From Halogranum amylolyticum (GTDB lineage Archaea > Halobacteriota > Halobacteria > Halobacteriales > Haloferacaceae), in the NCBI RefSeq assembly GCF_900110465.1, contig NZ_FODV01000012.1:58074-122073 (forward strand): a stretch of 64,000 bases of DNA, in the 5' to 3' direction. Both the position numbers and the translations under genes were made by a program. Under the pieces are notes generated by a model. The model saw only the letters and a program-made list of their open reading frames with translations. It did no database searches and was not told the DNA's origin. Below, one piece after another: positions 17,096-25,907 of this stretch; positions within the stretch are counted from its first letter, which is position 1; each line of letters begins with the position of its first letter.

Positions 17096-17175
17096 CGGCG
17101 ACCCACGCCGCCTCCCTCGTTCTCTCGTTCCGTACCGCACCCGGGCAGCAACACGACCGACACCAGGTTGTCCTC

Positions 17176-17213
17176 GTGTTACCTGTTGTTATTTGGTTCT
17201 GTTAATGTAACAC
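17176..17213. promoter_or_regulatory. Spaced dyad at DoxX promoter
   Basis: GTGTTAC (17176-17182) and GTAACAC (17207-17213) are perfect inverted arms 31 bases apart centre to centre, about three helical turns, and bracket an AT-rich core (TTGTTATTTGG). This suits a dimeric regulator covering the promoter of the following gene. Confidence 0.35.
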
Positions 17214-17217
17214 TGGA

Positions 17218-17769
17218 GTGTATGGAACAAAACTGTCGACGCGAGTACAGAATCGAGAAGCGACTGCCGACTTCCGGGGGACGGTGACCCACGTGTCACG
17301 TTCGCTGTCGAGCGAGCAGAGCGCACGGTTGGGGCCGGTACTCGTCCGACTCGCGCTGGCGATCCCGATGGTCGTCTCCGGCGTCGGGAAGGTCCTCGGA
17401 GCCGGACCGAAGGCGATGGGTATCACCGGGTTCGCCGGGTTCCTGGCGAGTCTCGGCATCCCGCTTCCGACCGTCGTCGCGTGGGGCGTCGGACTCCTCG
17501 AACTCGTCGGCGGCGTGCTACTGATCGTCGGCCTGTTCGTCCGTGTGACCGGGGCGCTGCTCGCGGTGAACATGCTCGTCGCGACCGTCCTCGTCCACCT
17601 CCCAAGCGGTTACCCCACGTCGGACGGTGGCGTCGAACTGACGCTCACGCTGTGTCTGCTCGGGTTGTCGCTCCTCGCGAGCGGCCCCGGTACGCTCTCG
17701 CTCGAACGGACGTTCTTCGGCGACGAACTGCTCGCGTCGACCGGACGCGAGTCGACGCGGGCCGACTGA
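17218..17769 (+). CDS. DoxX family membrane protein
   Basis: This protein of up to 183 residues has four membrane segments (about 40-60, 70-92, 95-117, 125-150), with the DoxX pattern VRLALAIPMVVSGVGKVLG then GFAGFLASLGIP. DoxX proteins are small membrane proteins linked to redox and stress functions. The start is uncertain: GTG at 17218, 17284 or 17293 all stay in frame, and the later ones give a more usual N-terminus (MSRSLSSEQ-like). It stands alone behind a dyad-containing promoter. Confidence 0.85.
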   Translation: MYGTKLSTRVQNREATADFRGTVTHVSRSLSSEQSARLGPVLVRLALAIPMVVSGVGKVLGAGPKAMGITGFAGFLASLGIPLPTVVAWGVGLLELVGGVLLIVGLFVRVTGALLAVNMLVATVLVHLPSGYPTSDGGVELTLTLCLLGLSLLASGPGTLSLERTFFGDELLASTGRESTRAD

Positions 17770-17854
17770 TCGGTTCGAGGCCCGTCGTCTCGGTGTCGGA
17801 GGCGACGACGACCGGCCACATTGTATTTCAAACGTTCGGCACGTACTGGACAGT

Positions 17855-18364
17855 GTGCAGTCCCCTGGCCACATCGGCATGGCACTCCTGTTTGCCGTCC
17901 CTGCGTGGTTCGTCTTCTCCGAGGCGAAGGCGAGTCTGGCGTTCACCGCGCTGACGGCGTCGATGGGAATGTTCCCGGACGGCGACCTGGTGTTGATGCA
18001 GTACTTCTTCGTCGAACACCACGGACTGACGCATAGCTTCGTGTTCATCGTCCCGGCGGCGTTGCTGCTCGGTGCGGTCGTCACGGGTGGCTATCTCCTC
18101 GTCCGCGACGACACGCACACGTCGACGGCCGCCGTCTACGCGTTCGCGACGATAGCACTGTTCACGGGGATGACGGCCCACGTGGTCGCGGATCTGGTGA
18201 CGACGCCCGACATCGCACCACCGCTCAAACCGCTGTACCCGCTCGTTACTGACCGGGTGATCCTCGATGTGGCGTTCGTCAAGTCGAAGCTGTGGAACCT
18301 CGGGACGCTCGCGCTCGGCATCGTCGCACAAGGTAGCCTCGCACTCAGAGCGTATCTTCGGTGA
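17855..18364 (+). CDS. YdjM-like membrane-bound metal-dependent hydrolase family protein
   Basis: This 169-residue protein has four hydrophobic helices with conserved polar residues of the YdjM/LexA-binding inner-membrane family: SPGHIGMALL near the N-terminus, MFPDGDL (about 39-45), EHHGLTHSF (about 54-62) and MTAHVVADLVTTP (about 107-120). These H and D residues could bind a metal. The GTG at 17855 is the start; 4 bases of its 3' end overlap the in-frame extension of the next gene. Confidence 0.82.
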   Translation: MQSPGHIGMALLFAVPAWFVFSEAKASLAFTALTASMGMFPDGDLVLMQYFFVEHHGLTHSFVFIVPAALLLGAVVTGGYLLVRDDTHTSTAAVYAFATIALFTGMTAHVVADLVTTPDIAPPLKPLYPLVTDRVILDVAFVKSKLWNLGTLALGIVAQGSLALRAYLR

Positions 18365-18366
18365 TC

Positions 18367-18936
18367 ATGAACAGACGAACGTTCCTCACGACGGCGGCGC
18401 TCGCGACGACCGGACTGGCCGGTTGTAGCTCAACTTCGACCGACAGTGGCGACAACAAACCCGGCGGACAGCCGACGAAGACCACCGCGGCCAAGCAGTC
18501 CGGAGGACAGCGACTCGCGTTCGGCGAGACGTTCGAACTCCCACAAGTACGGCTCACGCTGGAGACGCCGCGTGCGACGAGCCGCTACACGTACACCGAA
18601 GACGGTGAAAAACAGACTGCCGAGGCGGGAGAAGGAAAACAGTGGGTCGTCGTCCCGGTTCGCACAGTGAACACCACCGACCGGACCGTCCGACTTCCGT
18701 TAACGCTGAATTTCAAAGGCGTCGTGAACGAGCGCGTCTTCCACCCCGGACGGAACAAGAGCGTCCCCGCGAAGTACATCGGCGGGAAGGTCGACAGCGG
18801 CGAATCCCGCGAGGGCGACGTGATGTTTCTCACCCCGGCGGACGTCTCCGTCGACGAGTTCCGTATCCGCTACAAAGAGAAGCGATCGAGCGGGTCGCAC
18901 GAGGTCTGGTGGCAGGGGTCCGGACAGAGCGACTGA
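18367..18936 (+). CDS. Tat-exported lipoprotein with DUF4352-like domain
   Basis: This 189-residue protein starts MNRRTFLTT with a twin-arginine signal and a lipobox LAGC (Cys about 20), so it should be lipid-anchored outside the cell. A low-complexity S/T/G/K linker (20-50) leads to a beta-rich domain (about 55-185) that resembles DUF4352/telokin-like folds (WVVVPVRTVNTTDRTVRLPL). ATG 18367 is chosen because the GTG at 18361 would put extra residues before the signal. Function unknown. Confidence 0.8.
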   Translation: MNRRTFLTTAALATTGLAGCSSTSTDSGDNKPGGQPTKTTAAKQSGGQRLAFGETFELPQVRLTLETPRATSRYTYTEDGEKQTAEAGEGKQWVVVPVRTVNTTDRTVRLPLTLNFKGVVNERVFHPGRNKSVPAKYIGGKVDSGESREGDVMFLTPADVSVDEFRIRYKEKRSSGSHEVWWQGSGQSD

Positions 18937-19004
18937 GCGCGAAGTGACGACCGACGGGTCGCGACAGCCCACAGGACTATCCACGACGGCGGCGAAGGGT
19001 CGAT

Positions 19005-19211
19005 ATGACCGACATCGGCAGTCCGGCCGGGTTCGACATCGCGACAGTGTTGACCGGTTCCGGCGTGACGCTCCTCCTCTCTGCAGGGATCGCGCGGTAC
19101 GGCCACCGTTTCGAGTACAATTCGGGCGAACTGTACGCGCTCTCCGGTGGGGTCTTGATCGCGCTCGGCGTCGTGTTCGGCCTCCTGCTCGTCCTCACCG
19201 GCAACCGGTGA
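19005..19211 (+). CDS. Small two-helix membrane protein
   Basis: This 68-residue protein has two hydrophobic helices (about 12-28 and 45-65) separated by GHRFEYNSGELYAL. No family is recognised. It follows the lipoprotein by about 68 bases on the same strand. Confidence 0.6.
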   Translation: MTDIGSPAGFDIATVLTGSGVTLLLSAGIARYGHRFEYNSGELYALSGGVLIALGVVFGLLLVLTGNR

Positions 19212-19358
19212 TGCGTAGCCACTCGGGGACGTGACGAACCGAGGCGTCGAGAAGAGCGGCGCGTCGACGTCGGCTACACGCCGGGCGTCGGATCCGCTCG
19301 CGTCGAGTATCCGCTGATCTCACGGTAGAACGGTGTCGGCGTCCGTGACCCTCCTCGC

Positions 19359-19736
19359 TCAGGCGAGCGCCACCGTCGCGACCAACCCGACGAAGCTCCA
19401 GAGCGCGACGCCGAACAGGAGGAAGACGACCGAACGCGAGCGAATCGACGGGACGACACCCTCCTCGCTGCGCCCGGGCGTGAAGTCGCCGCGACCGAGC
19501 TCCGCCGAGCCACCGGATTCGCCGCTGACGTTCCCCTCGGCGGCGATCCCCGGCCCGGAGTCGCTCGCACCGGCGAGGATGCCACCGACGAAGAGTGTCC
19601 CGATGAGGAGGGGTAACAGCACGTACCGGACCGGGAACGCCGCGAGGTAACTCGCGCCGACCGCGACCGCGACGACGACGGCGGCGACGACGCCGCCGTA
19701 GACCGAGAGTTCACGTTTGACGTACGGAGGGACCAT
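19359..19736 (-). CDS. Small membrane protein
   Basis: This 125-residue protein has a charged start (MVPPYVKREL), two helices (about 12-34 and 38-57), a soluble acidic, glycine/serine-rich loop (58-98) and a third helix (about 101-124). It is typical of haloarchaeal DUF-type small membrane proteins; no function is evident. It converges with the 19005 gene and diverges from the 19888 gene. Confidence 0.7.
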   Translation of the reverse strand: MVPPYVKRELSVYGGVVAAVVVAVAVGASYLAAFPVRYVLLPLLIGTLFVGGILAGASDSGPGIAAEGNVSGESGGSAELGRGDFTPGRSEEGVVPSIRSRSVVFLLFGVALWSFVGLVATVALA

Positions 19737-19887
19737 ACCCAGCTTCTTTCACGGGGATATATCAATATTCCGTCCCCCCGAACGACGGAAAGAGAACCGT
19801 TCCTCCGACGAACTCGAGGTTGCCGTCGTTGGCAGGTCCCGAGTAACCATACACAACGACTATATCGACACACGTTAACATACAACT

Positions 19888-20169
19888 ATGTTCCATCCGG
19901 AAGGAGGATCGCTCACCGACCCCGAACCGAGACGACGGACGGTTCCGGCGCGGGAACACTACATCTGCGGGAGCGTCGCGTTGGTCGTGGTCGGACTGTT
20001 CGCGTTCGCTACGTACTCGCTTCTCGTCGGCGTCGCGATGAACTTCGGCGTGCTAGCGACGACGATGTTGGTGTTCGCCCTCGCGATCAGTTGGTTCCTG
20101 CTCTGGGAACTGTTCGTCGTCGCGTGGGAGTGGCGAGCGGGACGGCTCTCGCTGTCGCTTAGAGAGTGA
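19888..20169 (+). CDS. Small two-helix membrane protein
   Basis: This 93-residue protein has a polar N-terminus with RRR, two helices (about 27-48 and 52-76) and a short basic tail. A TATA-like CTATATC lies about 30 bases upstream of the ATG. No family is recognised. Confidence 0.65.
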   Translation: MFHPEGGSLTDPEPRRRTVPAREHYICGSVALVVVGLFAFATYSLLVGVAMNFGVLATTMLVFALAISWFLLWELFVVAWEWRAGRLSLSLRE

Positions 20170-20233
20170 GACTCGGACGTTCGTCGAGCGGGGCGGCGTG
20201 AGCGTCGAGCGGTGACGAAGCGTGCCGAGCGCC

Positions 20234-20383
20234 TCACTCGAGGAGTCTCTCGAATCCCTCGTCTTCTTCCAACAACGACGCGACCTTTCGGACGTGGAAC
20301 TTCGTGGTCTCCGACTCCGCACGCAGAAACGCTTGGCGGAGATGGTATTCGATCTGACGGTGGGCCTCAGGTGGGTCGGCCAT
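20234..20383 (-). CDS. Small helical cytoplasmic protein
   Basis: This 49-residue frame from the ATG at 20383 (MADPPEAHRQIEYHL) is all-helical and charged, ending DEGFERLLE. A longer frame to 20458 exists but has a poor N-terminus. The sequence looks like a conserved haloarchaeal micro-protein, but I cannot name it. Confidence 0.5.
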   Translation of the reverse strand: MADPPEAHRQIEYHLRQAFLRAESETTKFHVRKVASLLEEDEGFERLLE

Positions 20384-20574
20384 AATCAGTACTGTCTCTG
20401 ACGCACCGTCGGAACCTGAACGCGTCGCCAAACTGATTAGGTTAGCGTCACCGACCATCGTTCCGACGGGGTAGTGTCGTGCTCTGACGGGAACCTGAGC
20501 GCTTGGTGGTACTCGAGAGACAGACGGCGTGTCGACGCCCCTCCTTTTTGTATCGACGCGTCGATGTGTGAGAC

Positions 20575-21453
20575 GTGTTCACCGACATCCTCTTTCCCAC
20601 CGACGGCAGCGACGGAACTGCGCGTGCACTTGACCACGCGATCGATATCGCAGCGGCTCACGACGCGACCCTGCACGTCCTCAACGTGGCCGACACGACT
20701 CGCGACAGCGTGACGAACGTCCGCGGCGACGTCGTCGACGCGCTCGAGGAGTCGGGGACAGGGGTCGTCGACGAGGCCGCCGAACGAGCGAGCGACCGCG
20801 GCGTCGAGACGGTTACGACCGTCGAACAGGGTGAACCGTATCAGACCATCGTCGACTACGCAACGGCGCAGGACGTCGGCCTCGTCGTCATGCCGACCCA
20901 GGGTCGCAGCGGCCTCAGTCGTCTCTTGCTCGGCAGCACCACCGAGCGCGTGGTCAGACACTCGGACGTCCCCGTCCTCACCATCGGCCCCGACGCCGAC
21001 CCGACGTACCCGTACCACGACCTGCTTGTCCCGACCGACGGCAGCGACTGTGCGACCGCCGCGCTGACGCTCGGGGCCGACCTCGCAGCCCTCGACGACG
21101 CGACACTCCACCTGCTGTCCGTCGTCGCCGTCACCAGCCTCGGCGTCGACGTCCGGGCGGACATCCAGATCGACGCCTTCGAGGAGGGCGCCCAGGAGGC
21201 CGTCGACGAAGCGGGGACGGTGGCGACCGACGCGGGCGTCGACTCGATCACGAAGTCCGTCGAGATCGACACGTCGATCCACCGGGCGATCCTCTCGTAC
21301 GTCGACGAACACGACATCGACGTCGTCGTCGTCGGAACACACGGACGGACCGGGTTCGACCGATACATGCTGGGGAGCGTCACCGAGAAACTCGTTCGCA
21401 GTGCGCCGGTGCCAGTGTTGACGGTTCGCGACGCACCCGACGACGAGGAGTGA
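20575..21453 (+). CDS. Tandem-domain universal stress protein
   Basis: This 292-residue protein is two fused UspA domains: residues 1-140 (start FTDILFPTDGSD; GRSGLSRLLLGSTTERVVR) and 145-290 (start YHDLLVPTDGSD; GTHGRTGFDRYMLGSVTEKLVR). Both contain the ATP-binding glycine motif. The GTG at 20575 begins the first beta strand directly. It is the only tandem Usp among the four Usp genes here. Confidence 0.93.
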   Translation: MFTDILFPTDGSDGTARALDHAIDIAAAHDATLHVLNVADTTRDSVTNVRGDVVDALEESGTGVVDEAAERASDRGVETVTTVEQGEPYQTIVDYATAQDVGLVVMPTQGRSGLSRLLLGSTTERVVRHSDVPVLTIGPDADPTYPYHDLLVPTDGSDCATAALTLGADLAALDDATLHLLSVVAVTSLGVDVRADIQIDAFEEGAQEAVDEAGTVATDAGVDSITKSVEIDTSIHRAILSYVDEHDIDVVVVGTHGRTGFDRYMLGSVTEKLVRSAPVPVLTVRDAPDDEE

Positions 21454-21544
21454 GCGTTCGAGACTCCTTGCAAGCGAAAGCCACAGCCCTATCTCCGTGG
21501 CGGGGCGCAGTCACGAGTAGAACTCCTGTCGAACGCTACTCACC

Positions 21545-21976
21545 ATGACAGACACTTCAGACGACAGACGGCTCGAACGTATCGAACAGGGACTGGAAGT
21601 GCTCTTCGCCTCGGAGGTCGCAAGAGAGGTGTTCGCAGCGGTCGACTTCGAGGCACTCCTGGCCGACGAACCGGCGGTCGACGCGGTCGACGTCGACCGA
21701 CTCGCGGGGGCGATCGGTCGACCGCTCGGACGTGCGATCGCCCAGTACGTCGTCGACAGCGACGGGACGGTCGGCGTCGCCAAACGGGCACTCGGGAGCG
21801 AGATCGGCAGTCGGATCGCCGCCGAGACGTTCCGGGCCGCGACGGAGAACGTCGACGTCGAGGCGGTCGTCGAGACGCTCGTCGAACTGGACGAGGAGTC
21901 GCCGGGACCGGAGCTCCAAGGAGCCATCGACGACTACGTCGAACACAGCAGCAACGAACAGCCGACCGAATCCTAA
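21545..21976 (+). CDS. Haloarchaeal helical protein of unknown function
   Basis: This acidic 143-residue protein has no membrane segments and appears almost wholly helical, with repeated E/D-V-D motifs (FEALLADEPAVDAVDVDRLAGAIGRPLG). It lies about 90 bases after the tandem Usp. No family function is recognised. Confidence 0.7.
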   Translation: MTDTSDDRRLERIEQGLEVLFASEVAREVFAAVDFEALLADEPAVDAVDVDRLAGAIGRPLGRAIAQYVVDSDGTVGVAKRALGSEIGSRIAAETFRAATENVDVEAVVETLVELDEESPGPELQGAIDDYVEHSSNEQPTES

Positions 21977-22009
21977 TCGAACTGCGAACGGGCGACGGCG
22001 TCGACCGAC

Positions 22010-22642
22010 TCATTCGGGGCGGGACTCGACCGAGAGATACCGTGGCGGCACGTGGTCGACGGTGTACGTCTCGGGGCCTCGCTCGTCGACGCCGAATCCG
22101 TTTGCGACCATCGCGTCCGCGTCGACGACGACCACGACCGGGTCGTCGTCGTGCCGTCTCCCGACGGTACGTGCTTCTTCGCGCGTCGTCGAGAGATGCA
22201 CCCGTTGGCGTCCCATCGGTCGGAGTCCCGTCTCTCGGATCGACTCGATGTTTCGGCGCGCCGTCCCGTGGTACAACTGCGATGGGACCGCCGACTCGGT
22301 CGGTTCGAGCGTCACGTCGATCGAGTGGCCGTAGGCCGCTCGGATGCGACTCGATCGCCGTTCGAACCGCCCCTTCGGGTCGGTAGCGACGACCCCGTCG
22401 ACGTGCTCGCGCTCGGCCCACGAGTACTTCCGCGTCACGGCGTCGACGAGCGCGTCGTAGTCGACCCAGCCGTGTCCGTCGGGCGAGAGGCCGGCATCGT
22501 CGGGGAAGTGACGGAGCGCACCGCTCGCGAACTTCGAGAGGCGGACGCGTCGGTCGTCGCCGAGGACGTCCGCGCCCGCAGCGTCGCACTCCGGACACGA
22601 CTCTCCCGCGAAGTAGCCGTGGTTGTCACAGGCCCTGATCAC
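22010..22642 (-). CDS. kptA: RNA 2'-phosphotransferase (KptA/Tpt1) with N-terminal zinc-binding motif
   Basis: This 210-residue Tpt1 transfers an internal RNA 2'-phosphate to NAD+. Core motifs seen: RLSKFASGALRHFP (about 34-47), IRAAYGHS (about 98-105), LYHGTARRN (about 122-130) and VHLSTTREEA (about 147-156), containing the conserved R-H-R-R residues. An N-terminal extension holds CDNHGYFAGESCPEC, a Cys/His set that could bind zinc. Haloarchaeal tRNA splicing uses RtcB, which leaves no 2'-phosphate, so the physiological substrate is unclear. Confidence 0.92.
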   Translation of the reverse strand: MIRACDNHGYFAGESCPECDAAGADVLGDDRRVRLSKFASGALRHFPDDAGLSPDGHGWVDYDALVDAVTRKYSWAEREHVDGVVATDPKGRFERRSSRIRAAYGHSIDVTLEPTESAVPSQLYHGTARRNIESIRETGLRPMGRQRVHLSTTREEARTVGRRHDDDPVVVVVDADAMVANGFGVDERGPETYTVDHVPPRYLSVESRPE

Positions 22643-22960
22643 ACCGACGGGGAGTGGCGGCAGCGACTACTGTCTTGTGGGCCGTGTCCCTACTTGGGTG
22701 CCGATGCTGTCGGGTGTTCGATAACCGGCGGGCGTATTACCTGAATTCACCGTTGAGCATCTCGGCAGCAGGGTCCATCGAACAGACGGACGGATCGTCG
22801 ACCGACTCACAGATCCGATGTCCGCACTGTAGCGAACCGGTCGGCAACCTCGAGCACAGCGAAGAGCGAGACGTGGCGTGAGTCGAGTTCACGCGCTTTC
22901 GTCGGTGTCCACCGAGTACCGACAGAAGGATGTTGTTGTGAGATAATATCACTCATTGAG

Positions 22961-24280
22961 ATGGCCACCCAGTATTACTTCATCAGTGACCTCCATATCG
23001 GAGGTGATGAACATCTCTGCCAGTGTGACTTCGAGGACGAACTGATCGAGTTCCTGGCTCGACTGGAACAGGAGGGTGGCGATACGGAACTGATTGTCTC
23101 AGGAGACATCTTCGGACTGTGGGAACTGACCGAGGTCGACGGTCCGGATAAACTCGCCTATCTGACTGAGCAGTTTCCGGCCCTCTTCGAGCAGTTCCGC
23201 GCAACTGGCGAGCGGATCCACATCACGTTCATCCCGGGCAATCACGACTACGAACTCGCCTGCTACCCCGAATTCGTCGACTTTCTCGTCGACTACAACG
23301 TCGACCTACAACAGGAACTCCACCTCGAACGAGCGGTCGGTGACGACACGATCTGGATCGAGCACGGGATGCAGCACGATTCGAACAATCGGATGCCCAA
23401 CTTCGGAGATCCGCACGCGAACCCGCTGGGGTACTTCGTGAACCGTCACGTCACGAGCACGGCAGGCCGACTCTCCGGACGGGGTCGATACAGTTGGCTC
23501 AAAGACATCCAGTCTGTCGCTCCGATGGAAGAGATCCCACGCTGGATCTTCTCGAAGTACTTCTACCGAGAGATGAGTCCACTCCTCAGATACGCCATCG
23601 TCCCGTTCCTTCTCTTGTTCAACTTCAGCGTCCTCTACACACTCGTGTTGGTAGCAAGGCAGTTGGGAATCTTCCAGCCTCCCGTGTTGGACGATGTCCT
23701 GTCCCGGTTCGGTATCATCGGAGACGTGGTCGGAACCGTCATCGCCGTCAACGTGGCCATCGTCGTCCTTCTTACGGTCATCTCCGTTCCGCTGTATCTC
23801 TTCACTCGAGACGGCCGTCGGGTAGCCGAACGGTTCGGGTTGTTACAAGAGGTCGGACGGAGAGAGGCAGTCGTTCCGTACCTGAACGCGGCGAGCGAAG
23901 TCTTCGCCGCCGATTCATCCACGACTGTATTCGTCTACGGTCACACACACCGCGTCTCGCTGACCGAGTTGGACGGACGCTACGTGGTGAACACTGGGAC
24001 GTGGCTGAAGCGACTGTCCCGTGTCGAACCACCGGTTACGCTTCTTCCGTCGGTGTACTATCCGTCGTATCGACTGAGCTACTTCCGGATCTTCGCGGAG
24101 GACGGCCACACGATCATCGAATACGACGAAGTCTCGAAGGAAGCAACTCCCGAACTCACACTCTTAGAACGTCTCTTCACTGCCCGTCAGAAGCCTCGAG
24201 AGGAGATTCCGAGGCGAACCGTCGTCGACCGGCCCGCATCGTCGTTGTCCACCGCCAACCCGGAGTCGAAGGCGGACTAA
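22961..24280 (+). CDS. Membrane-anchored calcineurin-like metallophosphoesterase
   Basis: This 439-residue protein has the complete metal-site series: ISDLHIGG (residues 8-15), SGDIFG (about 47-52), PGNHDYE (about 90-96), EHGMQHD (about 135-141) and, much later, YGHTHR (about 325-330). Between the fourth and fifth motifs is an insert of about 170 residues with two long hydrophobic helices (about 208-234 and 258-288), so the catalytic domain is interrupted by a membrane hairpin. The substrate is unknown; lipid-type phosphoesters would suit the anchoring, but this is inference. Confidence 0.88.
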   Translation: MATQYYFISDLHIGGDEHLCQCDFEDELIEFLARLEQEGGDTELIVSGDIFGLWELTEVDGPDKLAYLTEQFPALFEQFRATGERIHITFIPGNHDYELACYPEFVDFLVDYNVDLQQELHLERAVGDDTIWIEHGMQHDSNNRMPNFGDPHANPLGYFVNRHVTSTAGRLSGRGRYSWLKDIQSVAPMEEIPRWIFSKYFYREMSPLLRYAIVPFLLLFNFSVLYTLVLVARQLGIFQPPVLDDVLSRFGIIGDVVGTVIAVNVAIVVLLTVISVPLYLFTRDGRRVAERFGLLQEVGRREAVVPYLNAASEVFAADSSTTVFVYGHTHRVSLTELDGRYVVNTGTWLKRLSRVEPPVTLLPSVYYPSYRLSYFRIFAEDGHTIIEYDEVSKEATPELTLLERLFTARQKPREEIPRRTVVDRPASSLSTANPESKAD

Positions 24281-24370
24281 CGCTTCTGTGCCATGTCAGC
24301 TACTGAATCCCCCGAATGTCCGGAGAAAGTCAAATCCACGTTATCTATTCCAACAGCGAACTAGGACGAC

Positions 24371-25654
24371 ATGCGACTCGTACAGGTGCTCATACCGAAC
24401 GGAAGCCGAGAGTCAGTACTCGCCGTACTCGACGGCGAGGAGATCGACTACGCAGTCTGGGAGGAGACGGGACGTGGCGATTTCGAGGCGTTGGTCTCGT
24501 TCCCCGTGCCGCCGAGTGGCGTCGAACCGATCTTAGAGAGACTGTACGAATCCGGGATCAGAGACGATGCGTATACGATCGTCATGGCAACCGAGACCGT
24601 CGTCTCGAGTCGCATCGACGCGCTCAAGCAGCGCTACTCGGACGTACGAATCTCTCGAGAGGAACTGCTCGCACGCGCCGACGACCTCGCGCCGCGCAAC
24701 TCGACTTTCTTCGCGTTTATCCTCCTCAGTACCGTCATCGCGGCGGCCGGGTTACTTCTCGACTCCGCCGCCACCATCATCGGTGCGATGGTCATCGCGC
24801 CGCTGATGGGGCCGGCCATCTCGGCCAGTGTCGGGACGGTCCTCGACGAACGTCAACTCGCCAGACGTGGTGTCCTGCTTCAGGTGACGGGGCTACTCGC
24901 AGCGATCGCTGTCGGTGCGGTCGTCGGGTGGCTACTGAAGGAGTCCGTCCTTCTCCCACCCGGACTCGACATCCGGGAGATCGGTCAGGTCGCCGAACGA
25001 ATCTCACCGAACTTCCTGTCGTTGTTTCTGGCGTTAGGCTCCGGTCTCGCCGGAGCGATCAGTCTGATTCGGAACACCGGGTCGACGCTGGTTGGCGTCG
25101 CTATCGCCGTCGCTCTCATCCCGCCGGCAGCGACGTCCGGGCTCGGCATCGCGTGGGGACTCCCGCTCGTCGCCATCCCGGCCGCGGTTCTCGTCTTGGT
25201 GAACCTCCTCGCGATCAACCTCTCGGCGTTGGTCATGTTCTGGCTGTCAGGCTACCGACCGCTCGACACGGCACAGACCGGAACGGCCCGCAGGTCGGTC
25301 ATCTCACGGGTCGGTACCATCGCAGTAGGAATCGCTGCCCTCTCGATCGTCCTGGCTGTCGTCACACTCGTCTCGTTTCAGATCGGAGTGTTCGAACAGC
25401 AGGTGGCCACCGAGACCGAACTACTGGTCGATGGGGTCGGAGGGGGTATCGAGTACATCTCCGCGTCGACCGACTACGACGGCGTCTCGATGCTGCTGGA
25501 CGAACCGGCAACGGTCGAGGTGTTGGTCGGCCGATCGAACAGCGCGACGGCACCACCCGACCTCGCAACGCGGATAGACGATCGCCTCACCGCTGCGACT
25601 GGTCGCGACGTCGTCGTCCGAGTCGGAGTTCTCGAGGCCCAACAGTCCAGCTGA
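24371..25654 (+). CDS. TIGR00341/DUF389 family membrane protein
   Basis: This 427-residue protein has a soluble N-terminal alpha/beta domain (1-105, MRLVQVLIPNGSRESVLAVLD) and then the DUF389 membrane domain with about six helices (about 115-335), including the family segment IIGAMVIAPLMGPAIS. A soluble tail follows (about 345-427). The family is widespread but its function is not established. It precedes the HdeD operon by about 250 bases on the same strand. Confidence 0.88.
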   Translation: MRLVQVLIPNGSRESVLAVLDGEEIDYAVWEETGRGDFEALVSFPVPPSGVEPILERLYESGIRDDAYTIVMATETVVSSRIDALKQRYSDVRISREELLARADDLAPRNSTFFAFILLSTVIAAAGLLLDSAATIIGAMVIAPLMGPAISASVGTVLDERQLARRGVLLQVTGLLAAIAVGAVVGWLLKESVLLPPGLDIREIGQVAERISPNFLSLFLALGSGLAGAISLIRNTGSTLVGVAIAVALIPPAATSGLGIAWGLPLVAIPAAVLVLVNLLAINLSALVMFWLSGYRPLDTAQTGTARRSVISRVGTIAVGIAALSIVLAVVTLVSFQIGVFEQQVATETELLVDGVGGGIEYISASTDYDGVSMLLDEPATVEVLVGRSNSATAPPDLATRIDDRLTAATGRDVVVRVGVLEAQQSS

Positions 25655-25875
25655 AACAGGGTCACCGTAGAGGTCATGGCCTCTCGCAAGAATCGAACCC
25701 CCATGTTAGCCGAGACTCACTGGACCTCCGACCGACGACAATAAAACCCCTCTGAGTGGTCGTCTCTCGGGGGTAACACGACGGTCTTCGGCCAGTTCGC
25801 GCCACACGTGTGTGGATAATCCAACGTGTTCACACAGTTATTCGATTCAGACAACCCATCTTTTGCTAGAACCAG

Positions 25876-25881
25876 TTTATC
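25876..25881 (+). promoter_or_regulatory. TATA box of HdeD-type operon
   Basis: TTTATC lies about 27-32 bases before the ATG at 25908, predicting an almost leaderless transcript. This supports ATG 25908 over the longer frame that begins at 25812. Confidence 0.5.
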
Positions 25882-25907
25882 TCCGATCCGACGGTAGTAT
25901 ACCTGTG

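Noticed and set aside
22654..22881. Open frame ending in a CPHC-containing tail
   Set aside because: Only one CxxC pair is present, no good start codon precedes the plausible part, and the N-terminal half is not protein-like.
25802..25815. CCACAC-GT-GTGTGG dyad upstream of the HdeD operon
   Set aside because: It is short, dinucleotide-repeat-like and about 60-100 bases from the promoter; chance occurrence is likely.
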